Below, piece after piece: positions 8,670 through 19,060 of a stretch of DNA of 64,000 bases. The notes under the pieces were generated by a model. That model saw nothing but the letters and a program-made list of their open reading frames with translations, had not been told where the DNA came from and searched no databases. How positions within the stretch are numbered: position 1 is the first letter of the stretch; every line of letters starts with the position of its first letter. This DNA is from Streptomyces venezuelae (GTDB lineage: Bacteria; Actinomycetota; Actinomycetes; Streptomycetales; Streptomycetaceae): assembly GCF_008642315.1 (NCBI RefSeq), contig NZ_CP029192.1, forward strand, positions 5,456,001-5,520,000, in the 5' to 3' direction. Made by a program: the position numbers and the translations under genes.

Positions 8670-8708
8670 GGGGTGGTCGCGCCGCCCCGCCCTTGGCACA
8701 GTGGGGTC

Positions 8709-9554
8709 ATGCGGGGGTGGTGGCAGGACTTCACCGACCTGGTGTTGCCGACCGAGTGCGGGGGCTGCGGGAGGCCTCGCGCGGCACTGTGCGCCGAATG
8801 CCGTGCGGGTCTGTGCGGGGCGGTGCCGCGCCGGGTGCGGCCGGATCCGGCGCCGCCGGGGCTGCCGGTCGTGTTCGCGGCCGTGCCGTACGAGGACGCG
8901 GGCCGGGCCGTGCTGCTCGCGCACAAGGAGCGCGGCGCCCTCGGGCTGGCCGGTCCGCTCGGCGTGGCGCTGGCCGGAGCCGTGTGTGCCGTTCTGCGGG
9001 GCGAAACCCGGCCTACGGGTGGTACGGGGGCGCGAAGCGGGGTAGGCGGCACTCAGGATGGCCCACAGGGGCGTGTGATGCCGGTGTCGCTCGTGCCTGT
9101 GCCCTCGTCGCGGGCCGCTGTGCGGGCCCGCGGGCATGACCCGGCGCGGCGGATCGCGTTCGCCGCGGCGGGTGAGCTGCGGCGGTCAGGTGTTCCGGCG
9201 CGAGTGCTCGCGGTGCTGCGTCAACGGCACGCGGTGGCCGACCAGTCGGGGCTCGACTCCCGGCAGCGGCAGGCCAATCTGGCGGGTGCCCTGGAGGCGA
9301 CCGCCGACGGTGGACGGTTGCTGGGAGGTGGTGGCCGCTTTGTGGTCGTGGACGACCTGATGACCACTGGTGCCTCTTTGGCGGAGGCCGCCCGTGCATT
9401 ACGTGCTCTATGCACGGAACAGGACACGGGAGCGGAGGCCGTGCGGGACCCCGTAACGGGGGTCGTGCGAAGGTCCGGATTGAGCTGCGTTAACGCGATC
9501 GGTGCGGCCGTTGTCGCCGCACCACCGGATTCTTTCGAAATAAACCGGAACTGA
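8709..9554 (+). CDS. ComF family phosphoribosyltransferase-like protein
   Basis: Protein of 281 residues of the ComF/GntX family, related to proteins needed for DNA uptake in naturally competent bacteria; the role in Streptomyces is not established. An N-terminal zinc-ribbon-like motif has Cys17, Cys20, Cys28 and Cys31 (CGGCG...CAEC). The C-terminal part is a type I phosphoribosyltransferase fold with the PRPP-binding loop VVVDDLMTTGAS (about residues 212-223) and the ComF-typical LRQRHAVADQSGLDSRQRQANL. The start at ATG 8709 gives the normal family length and places the zinc motif at the very N-terminus. Two DnaA boxes lie just upstream. Confidence 0.9.
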   Translation: MRGWWQDFTDLVLPTECGGCGRPRAALCAECRAGLCGAVPRRVRPDPAPPGLPVVFAAVPYEDAGRAVLLAHKERGALGLAGPLGVALAGAVCAVLRGETRPTGGTGARSGVGGTQDGPQGRVMPVSLVPVPSSRAAVRARGHDPARRIAFAAAGELRRSGVPARVLAVLRQRHAVADQSGLDSRQRQANLAGALEATADGGRLLGGGGRFVVVDDLMTTGASLAEAARALRALCTEQDTGAEAVRDPVTGVVRRSGLSCVNAIGAAVVAAPPDSFEINRN

Positions 9555-9870
9555 TTGAGAACTTGCATCGTTGCAGGTGGTGAGAGGGTTGATACACCTG
9601 AATGGAGGTATGCGTCAGTAGAGGGTGACGTCATCCGCCCAGGCGAGATATGTTCGGTTGTATGAGGAAAGGCGAACGCCGGACCTCGTATATCGGAATG
9701 CCGGTCCGCGGGATTTCCGCAATCACCCGGGCCGGTGGGGTGGAGATCTTCCCCGCGGGGGAGGAGGAGGTGGACGTCACCTAGTCCGAGGCTCCGGGAG
9801 TCACCGGAGTCTGGTGCAAAAGGGAGATGCTCCGCAGCCGAAGCGGGGCGATCCGGGAACGGAGTTCTGC
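9555..9870 (+). promoter_or_regulatory. leader/promoter region of the hibernation factor gene
   Basis: This 316-bp gap between comF and hpf holds no gene I trust. It is less GC-rich than its surroundings. One element resembles the stress sigma-B-type promoter of Streptomyces: GGTTG at 9587-9591, 14 bases, then AGGTAT at 9606-9611 (consensus as I recall GNNTN-N14-16-GGGTAY). An open frame continues upstream of the proposed hpf start but has no homology-like content. A stress promoter with a ~250-base leader would suit a hibernation factor, but it is inferred. Confidence 0.4.
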
Positions 9871-10563
9871 GTGGACATCGTCGTCAAGGGCCGCAAGACC
9901 GAGGTGCCCGAGCGGTTCCGCAAGCACGTGGCCGAGAAGCTGAAGCTGGACAAGATCCAGAAGCTCGACGGCAAGGTGATCAGCCTCGACGTCGAGGTGT
10001 CCAAGGAAACCAACCCGCGACAGGCCGACCGTTCCGACCGAGTGGAGATCACCCTCCGCGGGCGCGGGCCCGTGATCCGCGCGGAGGCCTCGGCGACAGA
10101 TCCCTACGCGGCGCTCGACCTGGCCACCGCCAAGCTCGACGCGCGACTGCGCAAGCAGCACGAGAAGCGTCACAACCGGCGCGGCAACGGCAGGATTTCG
10201 GCCGCCGAAGTGGCCGAGCGTGTGCCGGACGCGGCGACGCTCAACGGAGACGGCACCGTCGTACGTGAGGAAGAGCCGGACGGCGTGCCGGTCAAGAGGA
10301 TCGGCTCCCTGGAGATCCAGGGCGAAGGCCCCCTCGTGGTCCGCGAGAAGACGCACGTCGCGGCCCCCATGTCGCTCGACCAGGCGCTCTACGAGATGGA
10401 ACTGGTCGGACACGACTTCTACTTGTTCGTCGACTCCGAGTCCAAGGAACCCAGCGTCGTCTACCGACGGCACGCGTACGACTACGGCGTCATCCGCCTG
10501 AACACCGACCCCATGGTCGCCAAGGCCGAGACGGGCGGCGGAGGCGGGGCCCTCGGCGGCTGA
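9871..10563 (+). CDS. hpf: ribosome hibernation promoting factor, long form
   Basis: Ribosome-associated stress protein that binds the 30S decoding region and joins ribosomes into inactive 100S dimers. The 230-residue protein has the S30AE/YfiA N-terminal domain (residues ~1-105: MDIVVKGRKTEVPERFRKHV, DRVEITLRGRGPVIRAE), a linker, and the C-terminal dimerisation domain of long-form HPF (~170-225: MSLDQALYEMELVGHDFYLF, RRHAYDYGVIRLN). The GTG at 9871 is preceded by GGAG (9860-9863) and gives the normal length; an in-frame extension to 9625 adds low-complexity sequence with no family similarity. A hairpin follows the stop. Confidence 0.94.
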   Translation: MDIVVKGRKTEVPERFRKHVAEKLKLDKIQKLDGKVISLDVEVSKETNPRQADRSDRVEITLRGRGPVIRAEASATDPYAALDLATAKLDARLRKQHEKRHNRRGNGRISAAEVAERVPDAATLNGDGTVVREEEPDGVPVKRIGSLEIQGEGPLVVREKTHVAAPMSLDQALYEMELVGHDFYLFVDSESKEPSVVYRRHAYDYGVIRLNTDPMVAKAETGGGGGALGG

Positions 10564-10599
10564 CAGCGCCGACCACCCCCTCCATGACCACCGTGGTGA

Positions 10600-10632
10600 T
10601 GCCCCTGGAGCGCCTGTGCGCCCCCAGGGGCA
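10600..10632 (+). terminator. hairpin after hpf
   Basis: TGCCCCTGG (10600-10608) pairs with CCAGGGGCA (10624-10632) around a 15-base loop, 37 bases after the hpf stop. There is no U-run, as is common for streptomycete terminators. Confidence 0.5.
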
Positions 10633-10768
10633 CCACCGTGCGCCCACTGCGCGCACCGCACCGGCGCCGGGCATGAAATCATGGGCGAGCCGGTCAACCG
10701 GTGTGCTGCCGCCTGGCGTTGGCGCAGCAGAGGCACAACAGGCCACGGGCCTTCATGGGGGAGGAACG

Positions 10769-11512
10769 ATGGCGGACAGCTTCGGACCGATGCGTCACGA
10801 GGGTGCCGGGGACGGCACCGGCATCGGCACGGACGCGGGCGCCCCGCGCAAGGAGCCCATCAGGGTCCTTGTGGTGGATGACCACGCCCTCTTCCGCCGG
10901 GGGCTGGAGATCGTTCTCGCCGCCGAGGAGGACATCCAGGTCGTCGGGGAGGCCGGCGACGGCGCGGAGGCGGTGGACAAGGCCGCGGATCTGCTGCCCG
11001 ACATCGTGCTCATGGACGTGCGCATGCCGAAGCGCGGCGGCATCGAGGCGTGCACCTCCATCAAGGAGGTGGCGCCCAGCGCGAAGATCATCATGCTGAC
11101 GATCAGCGACGAGGAAGCCGACCTGTACGACGCGATCAAGGCGGGTGCGACCGGTTACCTCCTGAAGGAGATCTCCACCGACGAGGTGGCCACGGCGATC
11201 CGCGCGGTGGCCGACGGGCAGTCGCAGATCAGCCCCTCGATGGCGTCCAAGCTGCTCACCGAGTTCAAGTCGATGATCCAGCGCACGGACGAGCGGCGGC
11301 TCGTCCCCGCGCCCCGGCTGACCGACCGGGAGCTCGAAGTGCTGAAGCTCGTCGCCACCGGGATGAACAACCGGGACATCGCCAAGGAGCTGTTCATCTC
11401 CGAGAACACCGTGAAGAACCACGTGCGCAACATCCTGGAGAAGCTGCAGCTGCACTCCAGGATGGAGGCCGTGGTCTACGCGATGCGGGAGAAGATCCTC
11501 GAGATCAGGTGA
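10769..11512 (+). CDS. orphan NarL/FixJ-type response regulator
   Basis: Cytosolic DNA-binding regulator of 247 residues with no kinase gene next to it. After a ~28-residue Gly-rich leader comes the receiver domain (residues ~31-150): DD at 37-38, phospho-acceptor Asp83 in VLMDVRMPKRGG, TISDEEADL, and Lys in LLKEIS. A LuxR-type helix-turn-helix follows (~180-242: LTDRELEVLKLVATGMNNRD, SENTVKNHVRNILEKL). The ATG at 10769 has a strong ribosome site (GGGGGAGGAAC). By position it corresponds to the orphan regulator SCO3008, which I recall being named OrrA and linked to antibiotic production and differentiation; I am not certain enough to assign the symbol. Its 3' end overlaps the convergent gene by 8 bp. 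Confidence 0.93.
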   Translation: MADSFGPMRHEGAGDGTGIGTDAGAPRKEPIRVLVVDDHALFRRGLEIVLAAEEDIQVVGEAGDGAEAVDKAADLLPDIVLMDVRMPKRGGIEACTSIKEVAPSAKIIMLTISDEEADLYDAIKAGATGYLLKEISTDEVATAIRAVADGQSQISPSMASKLLTEFKSMIQRTDERRLVPAPRLTDRELEVLKLVATGMNNRDIAKELFISENTVKNHVRNILEKLQLHSRMEAVVYAMREKILEIR

Positions 11513-12668
11513 GAGCCCGCACCAGGTCGGCCGTCAGTTCGGGGCGGTCGACGCGCTCCACCCGTACGGCGTCGCAGCCCACCCAGGACGCCGCTTCCCG
11601 CAGCGCCTGCGCCATCGGCGCGACCGCCTTCGGAGAGTCCAGAGACACCTGCCTGGCCACCAGCGTGCTGCCCTCACGCGCGGGATCGACCCGGCCGAGG
11701 AGCCTCCCGCCGGCGAGCAGCGGCATCGCGAAATAGCCGTGGATCCGCTTCGGCTTGGGCACGTACGCCTCCAGGCGGTGGGTGAAGCCGAAGATCCGCT
11801 CCGTGCGCGCCCGCTCCCAGATCAGCGAGTCGAAGGGTGAGAGCAGCGTCGTGCGGTGGCGGCCGCGCGGCGTCGTCTCCAGGGCCTTCGGGTCCGCCCA
11901 GGCCGGCTTGTCCCAGCCCCGCACCGTCACCGGCACCAGACCCGAATCCGCGACCACCGCGTCGAACTGCTCGCCCTTGAGGCGGTGGTAGTCCGCGATG
12001 TCCGCGCGCGTGCCGACCCCCAGCGCCTCGCCCGCGAGACGGACCAGCCGGCGCAGGCACTCCGCGTCGTCCAGGTCGTCGTGGAGCAGCGCGTCCGGGA
12101 CGGCACGCTCCGCCAGGTCGTACACCCGCTTCCATGAGCGGCGCTCCGTGCACACCACCTCGCCGTACATCAGAGCGCGCTCGACCGCGATCTTCGACTC
12201 GGACCAGTCCCACCACTCGCCCTTGTTCTTCGCGCCGCCCAACTCCGTCGCGGTCAGCGGGCCTTCGGCGCGCAGCTGCTTGATGACCTGGTCGTACGCC
12301 CCCGAGGGCAGGTCGTGGTGCCAGTGCGGGCGGGTGCGGTAGGCGCGGCGGCGGAAGGCGAAGTGCGGCCACTCCTCGATGGGGAGGATGCACGCGGCGT
12401 GCGACCAGTACTCGAAGGCGTGGGTCTCCGTCCAGTACGCCGCCTCCACCGTGTCGCGGCCGACGGCGCCCAGCCGTGCGTACGGAATGAGTTCGTGGGA
12501 GCGGGCCAGGACCGAGATCGTGTCGAGCTGCACCGCGCCGAGGTGGCGCAGCACGCCCCGCACGCCGGACCTGCGGTCGGGCGCGCCCAGGAAGCCCTGC
12601 GCGCGCAGGGCGATCCGGCGGGCCTCGTCGGCGGAGAGGTCGATGGCGGGACTCGGCAGGCTCGTCAT
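11505..12668 (-). CDS. YcaQ/AlkX-like winged-helix DNA glycosylase family protein
   Basis: Protein of 387 residues of the winged-helix DNA-binding family (HTH_42) that includes the E. coli interstrand-crosslink glycosylase YcaQ and the Streptomyces self-resistance enzyme AlkZ. The family's short catalytic motif is visible as QLD (residues 47-49, in GAVQLDTISVLARSHELI), which fits the QxD (YcaQ/AlkX) form rather than the QxQ form. Other family blocks are EYWSHAACILP and SPFDSLIWERART. The start is ATG 12668; longer frames read into the acetyltransferase gene. It lies 58 bases downstream of the GNAT gene and may be co-transcribed with it. Repair of alkylated or crosslinked DNA is the family-based expectation. 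Confidence 0.85.
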   Translation of the reverse strand: MTSLPSPAIDLSADEARRIALRAQGFLGAPDRRSGVRGVLRHLGAVQLDTISVLARSHELIPYARLGAVGRDTVEAAYWTETHAFEYWSHAACILPIEEWPHFAFRRRAYRTRPHWHHDLPSGAYDQVIKQLRAEGPLTATELGGAKNKGEWWDWSESKIAVERALMYGEVVCTERRSWKRVYDLAERAVPDALLHDDLDDAECLRRLVRLAGEALGVGTRADIADYHRLKGEQFDAVVADSGLVPVTVRGWDKPAWADPKALETTPRGRHRTTLLSPFDSLIWERARTERIFGFTHRLEAYVPKPKRIHGYFAMPLLAGGRLLGRVDPAREGSTLVARQVSLDSPKAVAPMAQALREAASWVGCDAVRVERVDRPELTADLVRALT

Positions 12669-12726
12669 GGTCCGAACGATAGGGGGAGACACTGACAGTC
12701 GGACTCCCCGAGACCTCCGCGCCCGT

Positions 12727-13341
12727 TCAGCCGGTCCCGCCCGCCCGCTCCGGCAGCGCCCGCTCCGGCAGGTCCCTCGCGGGCAGGTACGGGTGCGGCG
12801 AGCGCATGCCGATGTCCGAGGGGAGGAGCGAGCCGACCCAGCAGTCACGGAGCGTGCCCTTGTTGAGCAGGCCCGCGCGGTGCACGCCTTCCATCGTGAA
12901 CCCGGCCCTCTCCACGACGGCCCGCGAACCGGTGTTGCCGACCTCCGCGCGCCACTCAAGGCGGGTGCAGCGCAGCTCCGTGAACGCCCAGCGGGCGAGG
13001 GCGAGCACCGTCTCCGTCATGTAGCCGCGGCCCCGGTGCTCCTTGGCGGTCCAGTAACCGACCTCCCAGGTGCCCGAGCGCGGGTGGTGCAGGCTGGCGG
13101 CGGCGAGCAGCGGGCCGCCCTCCCTGGGGCGTACGGCGAAGGTGTACTCCACGTCGGCGCGCCAGTCGTCCGGGACCACGCGGTGGACGAAGGTGTCGGC
13201 GTCCACGCGCGTGTACGGCGACGGGATGGTCGTCCAGCGCTGGATGTCCGGGTCCTGGCAGGCCGCGTAGGTCTCGTCGATGTCCTCGGGCGCGAAAGCG
13301 CGCAGGAACAGACGTTCGGTGGTGAGAGTGACGGGCTCCAT
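12727..13341 (-). CDS. GNAT family N-acetyltransferase (RimJ/RimL type)
   Basis: Acetyl-CoA-dependent N-acetyltransferase of 204 residues. The N-terminus is typical of the RimJ/RimL subfamily (LTTERLFLRAFAPEDID). The acetyl-CoA pyrophosphate loop is EHRGRGYMTETVLAL (about residues 108-122), followed by RLEWRAEVGNTGSRAVVERAGF, the usual beta5-helix region. The substrate, protein N-terminus or small molecule, cannot be deduced. The start ATG 13341 is chosen because the frame upstream has no family similarity. It is divergent from secA with a 223-bp intergenic region. Confidence 0.88.
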   Translation of the reverse strand: MEPVTLTTERLFLRAFAPEDIDETYAACQDPDIQRWTTIPSPYTRVDADTFVHRVVPDDWRADVEYTFAVRPREGGPLLAAASLHHPRSGTWEVGYWTAKEHRGRGYMTETVLALARWAFTELRCTRLEWRAEVGNTGSRAVVERAGFTMEGVHRAGLLNKGTLRDCWVGSLLPSDIGMRSPHPYLPARDLPERALPERAGGTG

Positions 13342-13564
13342 CAATCGATTCTGCTGGGGCGGAGCGTCCCGATCCAGCGTTTTACCGGCTTTCGTGATCA
13401 CCTCGCACGAGGCACTCACGGGTCCAACCCGGCACCTTCGGCACTCCTCGTCCGTTGACCTCATGGCACACCTCCCGGCGCGGCCCGGTCCTCGCATACG
13501 ATGGCCGTTGCCCGACGAGTAAAACCGACCATGCCAGGCCCGACCGGCAAGGAGACCAACCCCC

Positions 13565-16399
<2,835 letters not shown>

Positions 16400-16478
16400 G
16401 CGCGCCCGTGACGGTGATGGTGACGGTGACGTTGCTGTCGCTGGGCCGGGGGCTGTCGCCGGTGCTGTGATGTGAGCG

Positions 16479-16506
16479 GAGGGGCTGGGCTTTTGTCCGG
16501 CCCCTC
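16479..16506. terminator. bidirectional hairpin between secA and the convergent Rv3235-like gene
   Basis: GAGGGGCTGG (16479-16488) pairs with CCGGCCCCTC (16497-16506) with one G-U pair, closing an 8-base loop that contains TTTT. It lies between two convergent stops (16399 and 16530), so it can serve both strands. Confidence 0.7.
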
Positions 16507-16529
16507 TTGCGTTGCGTGATCGGGTACGG

Positions 16530-17009
16530 CTAAGCGTGGGGCTGTTCTGTTTCCACTGCTGTGCAGCGCCATTTTCTGTCCGCCCCCAGCGTCAGGCGGA
16601 ACGCCAGCGCGCGCAGTCTCGGGCCCGTCGCGATGCGGGCGAACACTTCGTACGTCTCGGGTTGCGGCTGGTAGTGGCCGATGCGGTGGATCGTGGGGCG
16701 GTGGCCGTCCGTGCAGAGCGGCCTCAGCTCCGCCAGGCGCGCCAGCTCGTCGAACGCCGTGTTGGCGATGTGGCGGGCCACCCAGTGCATCGGACGCTGG
16801 CCGCTGAGGACCAGGACGAGGCGCTCCGCGAAGATCTCCGTCGGGTGTGGGGGCGGCTGGGCCGGGATCGGGCGGGATGTGGTGGTGACGGCTTTCGGGG
16901 TGGGGCCCGTGCGGGGCGTGGTGCGGGAGTCCTTTCGGGTCGGCGGGCGGCCTCCGGGCGGGCGGGTTGTCGTCGGGCGGGGGCGGGGCCTTGTCATCAC
17001 CTTGCGCAT
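16530..17009 (-). CDS. Rv3235 family protein
   Basis: Small actinobacterial protein of 159 residues and unknown function. The first ~70 residues are basic, Pro/Arg/Thr-rich and probably disordered. The conserved part (~75-155) reads AERLVLVLSGQRPMHWVARH, then ELRPLCTDGHRP, YEVFARIATGPRLRALAFRL and RKWRCTAVE, as in the Rv3235 family that sits near secA in many actinobacteria. ATG 17009 is preceded by AAAGAGG at good spacing. Longer frames upstream run through a (CCGGGG)n tract and are not credible. The fold may resemble SecM-like or SecA-associated proteins by context only. Confidence 0.82.
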   Translation of the reverse strand: MRKVMTRPRPRPTTTRPPGGRPPTRKDSRTTPRTGPTPKAVTTTSRPIPAQPPPHPTEIFAERLVLVLSGQRPMHWVARHIANTAFDELARLAELRPLCTDGHRPTIHRIGHYQPQPETYEVFARIATGPRLRALAFRLTLGADRKWRCTAVETEQPHA

Positions 17010-17395
17010 GGGTGCCTCTTTGCTCTGCCGGGGCCGGGGCCGGGGCCGGGGCCGGGGGCCGGGTGGTCGAGCGGCCGGGTGGCCGAGTGATCGCGTGGCC
17101 GGGGTGCTCGTACCGGTTGGTAACTTTTGTTGGGGAACCTTGTACGGGCCGCAAGGGGCGGGTGGCAAGGGGTGCGGGGCGTGCGTGGGGGTGGGGCGGG
17201 GGTTCACCTATCCGGGGGGTGCGGGGGGTCCTGGCGCTTGGGAGCGCGGGGGTGCGCCGGGTGAGGGTGTGGGGCGTCTGTTGACGGCCGAGCCGCGTGG
17301 GTGGGGAGCTCGATGGGGGACTCCCGCACGTATCCTGGGGGTCTTCCGAGCCACCTGATCCGCCCGCGTGCGGACACCGACGAAAGCGGTCAGCC
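17010..17395. other. 386-bp intergenic region with a G/C repeat tract
   Basis: No gene is supported here. It contains the (CCGGGG)n tract at 17028-17063 and a short AT-richer island around 17118-17150 that may hold the promoter of the minus-strand Rv3235-like gene. The last ~100 bases lead into the DUF6912 gene. No convincing promoter boxes were identified. Confidence 0.5.
17028..17063. repeat. (CCGGGG)n hexanucleotide tract
   Basis: About five tandem CCGGGG units plus a partial unit lie 19 bases upstream of the Rv3235-like start codon. Four or more G-runs in a row could fold as a G-quadruplex on the plus strand. Confidence 0.85.
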
Positions 17396-17905
17396 ATGCG
17401 CGTCTACGTTCCTCTGACCCTGCCCCGGCTCGCCGAGGCGCACGAGGCGGGGGAGTTGGGGCCCGGGCCGCTGGTCGCCTACGCCGTGACCCCCGCGCTG
17501 CGGGAGTGGTACGTGTCGGACGACATCGAGGAGCTCGAGTACGCGGCGTTGAACCGTGCGGCGGCCGCGTCGTTGCGGCTGATCGCGGGGGATCCGGGGG
17601 CGGCGCGGCGGCGGGTGGTCGTCGCGGCGGACGTGCCCGACGGGGCGGCCGTGGCCGACCCCGACCGCGGGCTCGACCGCGAGGCGCTCGGCGAGGTGCG
17701 GATCGCCTCCGCGCTGCCGTTGGCCAAGGCGGCGGCCGTGCACGTGGACTCCGGGGACGCGGAGGGGGACGTGGCGGCGGCTGCTTCCGCGCTGGGGGCG
17801 GCGGATCAGGGCGACGATGACGCGCGGTTCGTGGTGGACGGGGTCGAGGATCATGAGCTGCTCTGGTTCGCCACGCAGGAGATTCCCGGGCTGATCACCG
17901 GCTGA
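17396..17905 (+). CDS. DUF6912 family protein
   Basis: Protein of 169 residues from a family conserved next to secA in streptomycetes; function unknown. It begins MRVYVPLTLPRLAEAHEAGE and has the conserved YAVTPALREWYVSDDIEELE and, near the end, DHELLWFATQEIPGLI. No signal peptide or membrane segment; the high Ala/Asp content suggests a soluble cytosolic protein. The ATG at 17396 was chosen over an upstream in-frame start because conservation as I know it begins with MRVYVPLT. It is followed by a 383-bp region with a tandem duplication. Confidence 0.82.
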   Translation: MRVYVPLTLPRLAEAHEAGELGPGPLVAYAVTPALREWYVSDDIEELEYAALNRAAAASLRLIAGDPGAARRRVVVAADVPDGAAVADPDRGLDREALGEVRIASALPLAKAAAVHVDSGDAEGDVAAAASALGAADQGDDDARFVVDGVEDHELLWFATQEIPGLITG

Positions 17906-18288
17906 GCGTCGACGGGGGACTTGGGCGGGGGTCTGCGCCTTCGGTCCGTCTGGGGGTGCGTTTTCGGGCGGGGGCGCCTTGGGCTGGGTTCGCTTGGGGC
18001 TCGGTTGTGGGTGCGTTTCCGGGCGGGGGCGCCTTGGGCTGGGTTCGTCTGGGGCTCGGTTGTGGGGGCGGGGCCACGGGGGCATGTCCGTACTCGCCAT
18101 CCCTGCGGCGCGGTCCGATGGTTCCGGGCGCCACTGTGTGCTCGGTGCTCCGTGCGCACATACCCCCGCGTCCCCTCCCGTCTCGTGCGTGGGTGCGGGC
18201 CGGGGGGCCTCATGTTCCGGGTTCGTCTTCGGCGGGTGCCTCCTATCTCGGTTGCGGGGGGTCGGGGCGGGATGGGTAGGTTCTGGGG
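17906..18288. other. 383-bp intergenic region with tandem duplication
   Basis: No gene is supported. The left third is a 55-bp tandem repeat (17954-18063). The rest is G-rich plus-strand sequence leading to the HAD gene, with no obvious promoter or ribosome site beyond GGTTCTGGGGATG before 18289. Confidence 0.5.
17954..18063. repeat. 55-bp direct tandem repeat, two copies
   Basis: Copies at 17954-18008 and 18009-18063 differ at about three positions. Each starts GGGTGCGTTT and ends CTCGGTTGT. Confidence 0.9.
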
Positions 18289-18960
18289 ATGGGGAAGCTG
18301 CTGCGCGGGGCGCACATCGTGTGGGACTGGAACGGGACCTTGCTGCATGACATTCATGCGGTGATCGAGGCGACCAACGCCTCGTTCGCGGAGCTCGGGC
18401 TCGAGGCGATCACCTTGGAGCGGTATCGCGACCTGTACTGCGTGCCGATCCCCCGGTTCTACGAGCGGCTCATGGGGCGGCTGCCCACCGACGCCGAGTG
18501 GCGGGTCATGGACGCCGTCTTCCACAAGCACTACTGGGCACGGGCCGAGGTCTGCGGTCTCGCCGAGGGAGCTGCCGAGCTGTTGGCCGGGCGGCAGAGC
18601 GCCGGGCGCACGCAGTCGTTGCTGTCGCTCGCTCCGCACGAGCACCTGGTCCCGATCGTGCGTCGGCACGGGATCCACGAGTACTTCGTGCGGATCGACG
18701 GGCGGACGGACGAGTCGCACGACGGCAAGGCCGAGCGGATGGTGCGGCATCTGGATGCCCTGAGTGAGGCTGTGGACGTGCGGCGCGTTGTTGTGGTTGG
18801 GGACGCGGTCGACGATGCCGTGGCCGCCGAGCACGTGGGGGCGCAGGCCGTGCTGTACACCGGGGGGTCGCACAGCCGGGCCAGTCTGGAGCTGGCCGGG
18901 GTGCCCGTCGTCGACAGTCTTGCGGACGCCGTCGACGTGGCCGAACGGCTCGTCGCCTGA
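18289..18960 (+). CDS. HAD family hydrolase
   Basis: Haloacid-dehalogenase-type phosphatase of 223 residues, cytosolic. Motif I is WDWNGTLLHD (nucleophile Asp13; the second acidic position of DxD is replaced by Asn15, seen in a Streptomyces subfamily). Motif II is the LLSLAP region near residue 107, motif III the lysine in HDGKAERM, and motif IV VVVGDAVDDAVAAEHVG. The helical cap between motifs I and II points to a small-molecule phosphatase of the Gph/PGP type. The Asn in motif I may lower classical phosphatase activity. Substrate unknown. Confidence 0.85.
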   Translation: MGKLLRGAHIVWDWNGTLLHDIHAVIEATNASFAELGLEAITLERYRDLYCVPIPRFYERLMGRLPTDAEWRVMDAVFHKHYWARAEVCGLAEGAAELLAGRQSAGRTQSLLSLAPHEHLVPIVRRHGIHEYFVRIDGRTDESHDGKAERMVRHLDALSEAVDVRRVVVVGDAVDDAVAAEHVGAQAVLYTGGSHSRASLELAGVPVVDSLADAVDVAERLVA

Positions 18961-19060
18961 GGGTGGTTGCGGGGATTTCCGCCTACGCTCCGCGCTGTTC
19001 TGCGTACGCTGAGGTGGAATCCTCGGCCTGGCGGGACGACGTGACGGGGGCGGTTTCGCG

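Noticed and set aside
9625..9870. In-frame N-terminal extension of hpf
   Set aside because: It would add 82 residues of low-complexity sequence not known in the family; GTG 9871 has a ribosome site and gives the usual length.
12669..12959. Longer start for the YcaQ-like gene
   Set aside because: The extension overlaps the acetyltransferase coding region and is Arg/Ser-rich without family similarity.
13455..13502. TTGACC and TACGAT as a secA promoter
   Set aside because: The boxes are 36 bp apart, far from the required ~17 bp, so they do not form one promoter.
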